Positions 54,613 to 62,787 of a stretch of 64,000 nt of DNA are shown one piece after another. This stretch comes from Arcobacter ellisii. GTDB taxonomy: Bacteria > Campylobacterota > Campylobacteria > Campylobacterales > Arcobacteraceae. Position 1 is the first letter of the stretch. Each line of letters opens with the position of its first letter. The notes under the pieces are model-generated. The model did no database searches. It was given only the letters and a program-made list of their open reading frames with translations, and was not told where the DNA came from. A program made the position numbers and the translations under genes. The stretch is from assembly GCF_003544915.1 (NCBI RefSeq), contig NZ_CP032097.1:1426001-1490000 (forward strand). The letters are read 5' to 3'.

Positions 54613-55752
54613 TTAAACCCATTGTGATGCAACTTCGATTACTTGGTCACATACATAATTTACATCTTCATCACTAAGTCCAGCATAAATAGGAAGTGAT
54701 AAGATTTGTTGATAATTATTTAAAGCATTAGGAAATGCTGTAATTTTAATAGAATATTTTGTTTTATAATAAGATAAAAGATGTAAAGGGATGTAATTAA
54801 GTCCAGTTGCAACTCCTCTTTCTTTTAAAGCTCTTGCAAAAGCATCTCTATTTCTTGAAATTTTTATAATAAATTGTGTAAAAATATGCTCATCTTTATG
54901 TGGTAAAATCGTAATATGTTTTACATTTGATAATCTTTTTTCATAAAGTTTTGCAATCTCTTTTCTTCTTTTGATAAATTTATCTGTTTTATTTAATTGT
55001 GCCAATGAATAAGCAGCATCTAATTCAGATAAATCATATTTATGACCAATATCAACAACATCATAAACATAATCTAAGTTTCCATAACTATCATAAGCTG
55101 TTGTAAGTGCATGTGTTCTTAAAAGTTTTGCACGATTTGCAATCTCTTCATTATTTGTAACAATAACTCCCGATCTACTAATTGCATATTTTGAAGGAGA
55201 AGGATTTGTTGAAAAAATTGTCATATCAGCTCTTAAATTTCCAACCTTTTTACCTTTATAAGTTGTTCCTAAAGAGGCTCTACAATCTTCGATTAAAATG
55301 ATTCCATATTTGTGAGCTATATCATAAATTCTATCTAAATCAGGAGCTTGACCACCAATAAAAGTAATAATTGCACCTCTTAGTTTTTTAGAATCATTAG
55401 CTGCAAGAGCCTCTTCAAACTTATCAATATCAATATTCATATCTTCCATATTGATATCAATAAAAATAGGTTCTGCATCAAAATGTCTTACAACTTCAGG
55501 TAAATTTATAAAAGAGTTTACTGACATTAAAATTTTGTCACCTCTTTTAAGTTTTATAGCACTTAAAGCTAGATGAATTGCAGCTGTTGATGTAGCAGTT
55601 GCAATAGCATATTTTGCACCAATATACTTTCTTATTCCATCTTCAAACTCTAAAACTTTTGATAAATCATTTTTTGAATCTAAAACTGATTTGATTTGAT
55701 TAAATTCATCATTATCAATTGTTGCTTTATATATTGCAATATTTTTTCCCAT
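54613..55752 (-). CDS. DegT/DnrJ/EryC1-family aminotransferase
   Basis: 379-residue PLP-dependent sugar aminotransferase. ATATSTAAIHLALSA near 50-65 (cofactor phosphate site), IEDCRASLGT near 160 (Asp binding the pyridine N) and the Schiff-base Lys in NPSPSKYAIS near 187 are visible. Such enzymes make amino-sugars for surface glycans or flagellin glycosylation; the neighbours (lpxK, nadE) do not specify the substrate. GGAA precedes the ATG. Confidence 0.9.
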   Translation of the reverse strand: MGKNIAIYKATIDNDEFNQIKSVLDSKNDLSKVLEFEDGIRKYIGAKYAIATATSTAAIHLALSAIKLKRGDKILMSVNSFINLPEVVRHFDAEPIFIDINMEDMNIDIDKFEEALAANDSKKLRGAIITFIGGQAPDLDRIYDIAHKYGIILIEDCRASLGTTYKGKKVGNLRADMTIFSTNPSPSKYAISRSGVIVTNNEEIANRAKLLRTHALTTAYDSYGNLDYVYDVVDIGHKYDLSELDAAYSLAQLNKTDKFIKRRKEIAKLYEKRLSNVKHITILPHKDEHIFTQFIIKISRNRDAFARALKERGVATGLNYIPLHLLSYYKTKYSIKITAFPNALNNYQQILSLPIYAGLSDEDVNYVCDQVIEVASQWV

Positions 55753-55755
55753 TTA

Positions 55756-56517
55756 TTAATTCCACCTTATTTTTGCTATTGTTGGTAATTTTCCCTTAAA
55801 AGCATTTGCTTTTACTCTATAACTTATTTTATCAATAAATGTTTCTTCAAAACCAAGTTTTAATAACTCATCTTTTGATTTATTTTCATCAATCATTGCT
55901 TTTAATAAATCATCCATCTCTTTATAAGTATGCCCAAGTTCTTCTTCATCACTTTGACCTTCCCATAAATCAGCACTTGGAGCTTTTCCTAAAATAGATT
56001 CAGGGACACCTAAATATTTTGCAAATTCAAACTCATCACTTTTATAGATTTCTCCAATTGGATTAATTGCACAGGCAATATCTCCAAAAATTGTTCCATA
56101 ACCTAATAATATTTCACTTCTATTTGAAGTTCCAACAACAAGTGACTTTTCTCTTGAAGATACATCATATAAAACTGACATTCTCATTCTTGCCGAAAAA
56201 TTCCCAATTCTTAATTTGTCTTCATCCATATTTTTTATAAAAGCACTAACCATTGGTTCTATTGAGATAATTTCATATTTGATGTTAAATTTCTCACAAA
56301 CTTCAATTGCATGTTCTGTTGAGCTTTTTGATGAAAATTGTGATGGCATAAGAACACAATTCAAATTATCACCAAAAGCCTCTTTACATAAAATAGCAAC
56401 AACAGCTGAATCTAAACCACCAGATAATCCAACAGTAACTTTATTTAGACCTGTTTTAGCAACTTCATCTTTTAAAAAGAAGATTAAATCTTGCTTAATT
56501 TTTTCCCAAATTATCAT
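55756..56517 (-). CDS. nadE: NAD synthetase, ammonia-dependent
   Basis: Amidates deamido-NAD. 253 residues, no glutaminase domain, so it uses ammonia. PP-loop GLSGGLDSAVVAIL near 29-42, VVGTSNRSEILLGYGT near 128-143 and the lid region SADLWEGQSDEEELG near 170. In a run of closely spaced genes with the DegT aminotransferase and lpxK. Confidence 0.95.
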   Translation of the reverse strand: MIIWEKIKQDLIFFLKDEVAKTGLNKVTVGLSGGLDSAVVAILCKEAFGDNLNCVLMPSQFSSKSSTEHAIEVCEKFNIKYEIISIEPMVSAFIKNMDEDKLRIGNFSARMRMSVLYDVSSREKSLVVGTSNRSEILLGYGTIFGDIACAINPIGEIYKSDEFEFAKYLGVPESILGKAPSADLWEGQSDEEELGHTYKEMDDLLKAMIDENKSKDELLKLGFEETFIDKISYRVKANAFKGKLPTIAKIRWN

Positions 56518-56538
56518 TCTTAATCCTTTATTAAGTAA

Positions 56539-56751
56539 TTATATCTCATCTTTTTTTGTTTTTTCATAAATTTCATCTAAATAATTATTACTTATTTTAG
56601 ATATGTTTTCTTTTCTTAACTCTAACTCTTTTTTGATATTCAAAAGTTCTTCTTCATCAAAGTATTCTAAGTATTTAGGATTTATTTCTATACTATCATT
56701 TGGATTTATCTTGATTAACTCTTTTATCTCTTCTATTAATATTTGTTTCAT
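56539..56751 (-). CDS. Small hypothetical protein, 70 aa
   Basis: Highly charged helical protein (EEIKELIKINPNDSIEINPK; NIKKELELRKENISKI) without signal or membrane span. Located two bases after the second Bfd-like gene and 21 bases before nadE, so within this operon. Not recognised; tight spacing supports it. Confidence 0.55.
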   Translation of the reverse strand: MKQILIEEIKELIKINPNDSIEINPKYLEYFDEEELLNIKKELELRKENISKISNNYLDEIYEKTKKDEI

Positions 56752-56753
56752 AA

Positions 56754-56984
56754 TTATTCTTTATTAAATTTATTTAAAATCTCTTCTAAATATAGTTCCA
56801 TTTTTTCAACACCAATATCACTTTGTGAATTTTGGCAAGATTTACAACAAGTTCCAGCATCTGTTAAATTTCCTAAATCATCAAGAGTTGTTGCACCTTT
56901 TTCTTTGATTGAGTAAATAATCTCACCTAAAGTTACATGTTTACAAGTACAAACCACAAAAGAGTGTGGAAAACTTCTAGCCAT
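56754..56984 (-). CDS. Bfd-like 2Fe-2S protein, second copy
   Basis: 76 residues of the BFD-like [2Fe-2S] fold: CTCKHVT at residues 13-19 and GTCCKSCQ near 46-53 give the C-x-C...C-x2-C cluster pattern, with an extra Cys next to the third ligand. Bfd ferredoxins donate electrons, for example to bacterioferritin or as domains in nitrite reductases. Its ATG shares one base with the stop of a paralogous gene upstream. Confidence 0.82.
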   Translation of the reverse strand: MARSFPHSFVVCTCKHVTLGEIIYSIKEKGATTLDDLGNLTDAGTCCKSCQNSQSDIGVEKMELYLEEILNKFNKE

Positions 56985-57214
56985 TAAAATCCTTCTTTTA
57001 CACTATTTAAGATATCTTTACAATATATCTTTTTTTTAACTTTTCCAAAATCAGTTTCTTCAAATATACAATTTCTACAATCCGTTCCAGCAGTTGTAAG
57101 GTCTTGAATGTCTCTAAGAGTTTTAGCATTTTGATTAATTATTACATCTTCAATTTGTGCAATTGTAACTTTTTTACAATTACACACTTCATAAGTTTTT
57201 GGAAAATTTAACAA
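56984..57214 (-). CDS. Bfd-like 2Fe-2S protein, first copy
   Basis: 76 residues, from TTG 57214 with GAGG upstream. CNCKKVT at 12-18 and GTDCRNCIF near 46-54 give the cluster ligands. Clearly a paralogue of the next gene (same length, same spacing), likely a tandem duplication that has diverged. Partner protein unknown. Confidence 0.82.
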   Translation of the reverse strand: MLNFPKTYEVCNCKKVTIAQIEDVIINQNAKTLRDIQDLTTAGTDCRNCIFEETDFGKVKKKIYCKDILNSVKEGF

Positions 57215-57217
57215 TTT

Positions 57218-57973
57218 TTATAAACCTCTATCTTTTTTGATTATCTCATATGCTTCATTTATCTCTTGAAGTTTTTTTGTTGCTTCATCAATAATATTTT
57301 GTGCTGCACCCTGCCCTGAAATAATATCAGGATGATGTTTTTTTACTAAATTTCTATAATTTTTCTTTAAAGTTGCTGCATCATCATTTGGTGTTGATTC
57401 TAAAATTTCATAAGCTTTTTCTAAACTTGTAGCTTTATTTGAAGCTTGTTGAGCATAAAAAGCTTCAAAAGTTGAAACTAATCTATCAAAATCCTCTTTT
57501 TTTATTTTTAATGCTGTTGAAATATCTTCAGTTATCATTTTTTCAGTATTTGAAAACTCTTTATCAATAAATGCTAAATTTATAAGATATTCCATAATTT
57601 TTAGACGTTTATTGTAATCATTTCTTGTTAAACCATATAATTTTTCACTTAAAATAACTAAATTATCAAAACTTTGTTTTTCTGTTTCATATAAACTTTT
57701 TAATTTATTTCTTATCTCTTCAAAGTTTTCAAAATGACTTGAGATATCATTAAATGTATGTTTTAAAAGTTCTGCTTCAAGTTCACTTACTTTTCCATCA
57801 GCTTTTGCAACTTTTGCCATTAAAGCTACTAAAAGTCCTGCTTCGTGGTGTAATAAATCTCCTTGGAAAATCTCTTTTCTTTTTAAATTTATATTTTTGA
57901 ACTCTTCTGTTTTATAATTTTTTCCAATAAAAAATAAAATAACAATAACAACTGCTAAAACTATTAATTCCAT
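57218..57973 (-). CDS. DjlA-like protein with TerB and DnaJ domains
   Basis: 251 residues from ATG 57973, which has AAGGA upstream; a GTG at 57991 would add six residues. One N-terminal membrane span (about 2-18), a TerB-like helical domain (about 45-150; LVALMAKVAKADGKVSELEAE) and a C-terminal J-domain with the HPD motif (KKHHPDIIS near 220). This is the layout of DjlA, a membrane co-chaperone that stimulates DnaK ATPase. Confidence 0.88.
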   Translation of the reverse strand: MELIVLAVVIVILFFIGKNYKTEEFKNINLKRKEIFQGDLLHHEAGLLVALMAKVAKADGKVSELEAELLKHTFNDISSHFENFEEIRNKLKSLYETEKQSFDNLVILSEKLYGLTRNDYNKRLKIMEYLINLAFIDKEFSNTEKMITEDISTALKIKKEDFDRLVSTFEAFYAQQASNKATSLEKAYEILESTPNDDAATLKKNYRNLVKKHHPDIISGQGAAQNIIDEATKKLQEINEAYEIIKKDRGL

Positions 57974-58063
57974 ATTTTTCCTTAACTTCACGTTTAAATT
58001 TTTGGTTCATTTTATCAAATTTTAGGTAAAATCTCTCCCTTTAAATAGACAATGGAGTTACAA

Positions 58064-58441
58064 ATGTTTGGAATGGGCTTTATGGAAATTTTAATAATTG
58101 CAATAATCGCAATTATCGCATTAGGACCTGACAAATTACCTGATGCAATGGTTCAAATTGCAAAATTTATCAGAAAATTTAAAACAGGTCTTGAAGACGC
58201 AAAATCAACTTTAGATAATGAATTAAATGTTTCAGAAATGAAAGCCGAAGCAAATAAGTTTAAATCACAAATAGAAGAGACTAAAGCTTCTTTATCAATA
58301 GAATCAAAAATTGATTTAGGTTTAAATGATATTTTAAAGGATGATTTAACTAATGATTCATCAAAAAATGAAACAAATGAAAAAATAGAAAAAGTTTCAT
58401 TCAAAAAAGAAAAATTAGAGAAAAAAGAGGAAAATGCTTAA
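58064..58441 (+). CDS. tatB: Sec-independent translocase subunit TatB
   Basis: 125 residues from ATG 58064 (GGAG six bases upstream; the ATG at 58052 lacks a site). N-terminal membrane helix (about 4-21, MGFMEILIIAIIAIIALGPD) followed by an amphipathic helix (KLPDAMVQIAKFIRKFKT) and a long charged tail, the TatB type with Glu in the membrane segment. Forms the twin-arginine receptor with TatC, which overlaps by one base. Confidence 0.9.
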   Translation: MFGMGFMEILIIAIIAIIALGPDKLPDAMVQIAKFIRKFKTGLEDAKSTLDNELNVSEMKAEANKFKSQIEETKASLSIESKIDLGLNDILKDDLTNDSSKNETNEKIEKVSFKKEKLEKKEENA

Positions 58442-59175
58442 TGTTTGAAGATTTAAAACCCCATATTGCTGACTTAAGAAAAAGATTAGTAATCTCAAGT
58501 TTAACTGTTATTGCAATGTTTTTTGTTTGTTTCTCTTTTTATGAACCAATTTTAACTTGGATGATGGTACCTGTTGAAGCAGCACTTCCTGCAAACTCAC
58601 AAATGGTTGCAGTTGAAATTCAAGAGACATTCTTTACAGCTTTGAAAGTAGCATTTTTTGCAGGTTTTATAGTTTCACTTCCTGTTATATTTTGGCAATT
58701 ATGGTTATTTCTAGCTCCAGGACTTTATGACCATGAAAAAAAACTTGTAGTTCCATTTGTATTTTTTGCAACTTTAATGTTTTTAATGGGAGCTTCTTTT
58801 GCTTATTATGTTGTAGTTCCTGTTGGATTTAATTTTTTAATTGCTTTTGGTTCTGCTGTTGTTACAGTTCTTCCAAGTATTGGTGCTTATGTTGGTTTCT
58901 TTACTAAATTATTGATTGGTTTTGGAATCTCTTTCGAGTTACCTGTTATTACTTTCTTTTTAGCAAAAATTGGAATCGTTGATGATAAAATGCTAAAAGA
59001 TTTCTTTAAATATGCAATTGTATTTATATTTATTATTGCAGCTTTATTAACTCCACCTGATGTTATTAGCCAATTATTAATGGCAGCTCCATTGACTTTA
59101 CTTTATGGAGTTTCTATTTATATAGCAAAAGTATTTAATCCTGCTCCAAAAGAAGAAGAGGAAGAGGAAGAATAA
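58441..59175 (+). CDS. tatC: Sec-independent translocase subunit TatC
   Basis: 244 residues, six membrane spans. DLKPHIADLRKRL near the N-terminus (the E/D-L-R-x-R motif binding signal peptides), FYEPILTWMMVP and PFVFFATLMFLMGASFAYY are family signatures; poly-Glu tail at the C-terminus. TAATG overlap with tatB. Moves folded, cofactor-containing proteins such as molybdoenzymes, in line with mobB in this window. Confidence 0.95.
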   Translation: MFEDLKPHIADLRKRLVISSLTVIAMFFVCFSFYEPILTWMMVPVEAALPANSQMVAVEIQETFFTALKVAFFAGFIVSLPVIFWQLWLFLAPGLYDHEKKLVVPFVFFATLMFLMGASFAYYVVVPVGFNFLIAFGSAVVTVLPSIGAYVGFFTKLLIGFGISFELPVITFFLAKIGIVDDKMLKDFFKYAIVFIFIIAALLTPPDVISQLLMAAPLTLLYGVSIYIAKVFNPAPKEEEEEEE

Positions 59176-59177
59176 AA

Positions 59178-60200
59178 TTGCTAGACCCATTAAAAACTTC
59201 GAGTTATGATTACGATTTACCAAAAGAGTTAATCGCAACAAAACCAGTAAGTCCAGCAGATAGTGCTAGACTTTTGGTTTACAATAGAAAAGAAAAGAAA
59301 ATCACCCACACAATATTTAAAAACCTTATGGAAGTTTTACCTCCTGATTTATCAATCTTTTTAAATGACACAAAAGTTATAAAAGCTAGGATTTTTGGAG
59401 AAAAAGAATCTGGTGGAAAAGTTGAACTTTTATTAAATAAACCTCTTTTTATGGATAGATATCTTGTAATGATAAGAGGTAAAGTAAAAATAGGAACAAA
59501 ACTATTTTTTGATGAAGATTTGATTGCAGAAGTAATTGAATTAAATGAAGATGGAACAAGAGTTGTTAAATTTTTCAAAAAAGAAAAAAACTTAGATTTT
59601 TTAGAACTTGTTGATATTTTAAATAAAATTGGTCATCTTCCACTTCCTCCTTATATGAATAGAGAAGATGAAAAAGAGGATGAGAAAGATTACCAAACTT
59701 TATTTGCTAAAAATTATGGAGCAGTTGCAGCTCCTACAGCTTCACTTCATTTTACACCTGAATTATTAGAAAAAATAAATAATAAATATGATGTAAATTA
59801 TCTAACATTACATGTTGGAGCTGGAACTTTCAAACCTGTTGATGTGGATGAGATTTTAAATCATCCAATGCATAGTGAATATTTTGAAATAGGAATAGAA
59901 GCTAAAAAAGCTTTAGATAATGCAAAAAAAGTTTTAGCAGTTGGTACAACAGTAACTAGAACAGTTGAATACTATGCAAGAACAAATAAAATACAAGGTG
60001 AATGTGATTTGTTTTTAAATCCATCAAATCAACCAATAAAAGTTGATTATTTACTAACAAACTTTCATTTACCAAAATCTACACTAATTATGCTTATTGC
60101 ATCTTTTGTAGGATTAGAAAAAACACTTGAAATTTACCAAGAAGCTATAAAAGAAAAATATAGATTTTACTCTTATGGTGATGGTATGTTAATAATTTAA
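59178..60200 (+). CDS. queA: tRNA preQ1(34) S-adenosylmethionine ribosyltransferase
   Basis: Builds epoxyqueuosine on tRNA wobble G34. 340 residues from TTG 59178, with DYDLPKELIATKP at the start, GAVAAPTASLHFTPELL near 179 and LHVGAGTFKPV near 216, and YSYGDGMLI at the end, all typical. It starts two bases after tatC; TTG is preferred because it gives the conserved N-terminus. Confidence 0.95.
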   Translation: MLDPLKTSSYDYDLPKELIATKPVSPADSARLLVYNRKEKKITHTIFKNLMEVLPPDLSIFLNDTKVIKARIFGEKESGGKVELLLNKPLFMDRYLVMIRGKVKIGTKLFFDEDLIAEVIELNEDGTRVVKFFKKEKNLDFLELVDILNKIGHLPLPPYMNREDEKEDEKDYQTLFAKNYGAVAAPTASLHFTPELLEKINNKYDVNYLTLHVGAGTFKPVDVDEILNHPMHSEYFEIGIEAKKALDNAKKVLAVGTTVTRTVEYYARTNKIQGECDLFLNPSNQPIKVDYLLTNFHLPKSTLIMLIASFVGLEKTLEIYQEAIKEKYRFYSYGDGMLII

Positions 60201-60209
60201 AGGACAAAA

Positions 60210-60950
60210 ATGCCATATTATGTACTATTTGATACAGAAACAACAGGAAACCAAGAAGAGGATAGAGTTATTCAATTTGGTGCAATGATTGTTGATCAAA
60301 AAGGTAAAGTTGAAGCTTTTGATGAATTTTGTTCAAGTGATATTGAAATAAAACTTGAAGCTATGGAAGTTCATAATATTACTCCTGATTTAATAGAAGG
60401 AAAACCAAAAGCAAATGAGACAAATTTTTATAAAAGATTAGAAGAGTTAAATTCAAATGAAAACTATTTAATCGCTCATAATATCTCTTTTGATATGGGA
60501 ATGATAAAAAAAGAGGGATTTGTAAATCAATATCAAATCATTGATACTTTAAGATGCGCAAAACATCTATTCCCTGAACTTCCATATCACAGACTTCAAT
60601 ATATAAGATATGCCCTTGAACTTTATAAAGTTGAAGAAATAGAAGCAGCAAAACATAATATAACTATAAAAGCTCACGATGCAATTGGTGATGTTTTAGT
60701 TATGAAACTATTTTTGACAAAACTTGTATCAAAATGTAGAGAGATTTATCCTGATTATAATCCAATTGAAAAACTTGTAGATTTGACAAAAACTCCTGTA
60801 TTTATCAAAACATTTAAGTTTGGAAAATACAAAGGTAAAGATGTTGAAACTGTGGCAAAAGAAGACCCAAGTTATTTAAACTGGATGAGAACAAGTATGG
60901 AACTTGATGAAGATTTAAAATATACTTTAGATAAAGTTTTAAAATCTTAA
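60210..60950 (+). CDS. DEDDh 3'-5' exonuclease
   Basis: 246 residues. ExoI FDTETTG at 7-13, ExoII HNISFDMGM near 95 and ExoIII HDAIGDV near 155 give the DEDDh active site of the DNA polymerase III epsilon family. The C-terminal ~60 residues contain the exonuclease-associated module FGKYKGKDVETVAKEDPSYLNWM. Possibly a proofreading or repair nuclease, or an oligoribonuclease-like enzyme. Convergent with the ComEC-like gene. Confidence 0.88.
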   Translation: MPYYVLFDTETTGNQEEDRVIQFGAMIVDQKGKVEAFDEFCSSDIEIKLEAMEVHNITPDLIEGKPKANETNFYKRLEELNSNENYLIAHNISFDMGMIKKEGFVNQYQIIDTLRCAKHLFPELPYHRLQYIRYALELYKVEEIEAAKHNITIKAHDAIGDVLVMKLFLTKLVSKCREIYPDYNPIEKLVDLTKTPVFIKTFKFGKYKGKDVETVAKEDPSYLNWMRTSMELDEDLKYTLDKVLKS

Positions 60951-62174
60951 ATATAAAAATAGATTAAATAAAATCATCAACAAATTTAAAATATAAAACG
61001 CCTTTTTATAAAATATTGATAAAAATGAAAAAATCAAATAAACAATAAAAAAATATAAAGGTGTTTTTACCTCATAGACAAAAAATTTATACTCTAAAAA
61101 ATTTTTTATATACTCATCAAAATATATTGCAAAATCAAAAGTATGAGCAACTATCTCAAAAGGATAAAAAAGTGTAAAAGCTATTGTGATTATTATAGAT
61201 AAAAATTGTTCAATTGTTGTTTGAGGAAAAAAAAGATGGACAATTGGATTAAAAATCAAAAACATCCAAAGATTAAAAAAAAATAGTTGAAAATATTTAT
61301 TCAAATTTTTAAAATATTGCATAAATAAATATATGTAAAAAACAGCAATAATAGAAAACCAAAACCCTAAAGAGAAAATGTATTTAGGAAAAAATGCAAT
61401 TACAATCAAAAAAGTATAAAAAAGTGTCATATATGAAAAAATTTTTATATTAGAACGAAGAAGATAAATACCTAAACAAAACATTACAAAAGCCCTCAAA
61501 AGCGAAGGAACAATGTCAGTTAAAATCAAATAATAGAGTAAAAAAATCAAAGTAAAAATTAATATATCAAATCTTTTATTTCGATATGGGAAAAATTTCT
61601 GATGAAAAAAACTATATGGAAAATAAACAATCCAATAAATACAAAAAGAGAGTACAACTATATGAAAACCACTCAAAGCTATAACATGAGCAATTCCATA
61701 ATTTGTACAAATATCTCTTAACTCTTTAGAAATTGGAAGTGCTAAAAAAAGAGCTTGAAAAAGTTCACTTATCATTTTATCTTGATGATTTGAATTTATC
61801 TTTTTTATGATTTTATCTTTGAATTTTTCCTCTTTTTCTAAAAAATCAAAATATACAGTTTTTGTATAAAAACCTTTTAAATATTCTAAAAAACTTATAT
61901 CTTTAGAAATAAAAACAATATTTAAAATCTGAAATTTATCTATCTTTTCATCTTTTGGAAAACTTGTAAAAAAATCAAAATTTGAAGCTTTTAATTTTAA
62001 AATATCAAAATCATCTTTTTGATAAATATTTAAAACTTCTACTTGTGTTTCAAAAATCTCTTCCTCAATCAAATCTAAATATTTACTATATTCAATAGAA
62101 AGATTCAGTAAGAAAATAAAAAATAAGAATAATATTGTTACAATTTGTTTACTTTTTTCTTTATAAATAATCAT
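60939..62174 (-). CDS. ComEC/Rec2-family competence membrane protein
   Basis: 411 residues with a short N-terminal region and about nine membrane spans. The competence-domain signature GIAHVIALSGFHIVVLSF near 158-175 and LRAFVMFCLGIYLLRS near 224 identify it. It lacks the C-terminal metallo-beta-lactamase domain of full ComEC, as do the shorter Campylobacterota proteins. Expected to form the inner-membrane channel for ssDNA uptake in natural transformation. Confidence 0.87.
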   Translation of the reverse strand: MIIYKEKSKQIVTILFLFFIFLLNLSIEYSKYLDLIEEEIFETQVEVLNIYQKDDFDILKLKASNFDFFTSFPKDEKIDKFQILNIVFISKDISFLEYLKGFYTKTVYFDFLEKEEKFKDKIIKKINSNHQDKMISELFQALFLALPISKELRDICTNYGIAHVIALSGFHIVVLSFCIYWIVYFPYSFFHQKFFPYRNKRFDILIFTLIFLLYYLILTDIVPSLLRAFVMFCLGIYLLRSNIKIFSYMTLFYTFLIVIAFFPKYIFSLGFWFSIIAVFYIYLFMQYFKNLNKYFQLFFFNLWMFLIFNPIVHLFFPQTTIEQFLSIIITIAFTLFYPFEIVAHTFDFAIYFDEYIKNFLEYKFFVYEVKTPLYFFIVYLIFSFLSIFYKKAFYILNLLMILFNLFLYLRF

Positions 62175-62218
62175 AAAGATTATTATACTTAAAATAATAA
62201 ATATTAAAAGGCTTTTTT

Positions 62219-62767
62219 ATGCAAGTTACAAACACAACATCAATCTTAAATAGCACTCCAAACAACTTATTATCTAAAGAGGATGATAAGGTTTTAGACA
62301 ATACTTTTGAATCAATGATAGAAAATAATAAAACAGAGGAAAAAGAAGAGTTAAAAAATGAAATTCAAGAAAGAGAAAACCTAGTAAAAGATATTTTATC
62401 TTTATTAAAAACTGGTTTTACAGAAGAAGAGTTGAAAAATATTCAAAAACTTTTACAAGAATTAGAAAGTTTAAAAAAGAAAAGATCTTCAGGAGGTAAT
62501 GTATTGCCAGAAGATATTGATGAAATATTAAGAGATATAAAAGAGACTTTAATTAAAGCTCAAGAAAAAGCAACTGGAAGATCAGTAAGAGATACAAATG
62601 AAAACAATAATGAACTTTTGCCTATACAAAAAGATTTTGAAGAAAAAATCAATGGTTTAAAAGATGTTTTTAACAAAAATGGAACTTCATTAAAAGAGAG
62701 TCAACTTTTAAGCATAAATATAAGTGACCAAATAAAATTAATGGAACAATTAAAACAAAAGAGATAG
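62219..62767 (+). CDS. Hypothetical helical protein, 182 aa
   Basis: Charged, almost wholly helical protein (coiled-coil about 40-100; ENNKTEEKEELKNEIQERENL) without signal or membrane span; AAAGG precedes the ATG. Asn/Thr/Ser-rich N-terminus (VTNTTSILNSTPNNLL) resembles that of small flagellar or secretion-related proteins, but I cannot assign a family. Single-gene unit ending at a strong terminator. Confidence 0.6.
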   Translation: MQVTNTTSILNSTPNNLLSKEDDKVLDNTFESMIENNKTEEKEELKNEIQERENLVKDILSLLKTGFTEEELKNIQKLLQELESLKKKRSSGGNVLPEDIDEILRDIKETLIKAQEKATGRSVRDTNENNNELLPIQKDFEEKINGLKDVFNKNGTSLKESQLLSINISDQIKLMEQLKQKR

Positions 62768-62787
62768 AAAAAATTCTATCTCTTTTT
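62757..62787. terminator. Bidirectional terminator between the 182-aa gene and ovoA
   Basis: Thirteen-bp stem centred on GAGATAGAA / TTCTATCTC with AAAA/TTTT flanks and a four-A loop; serves both convergent genes. Confidence 0.85.
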
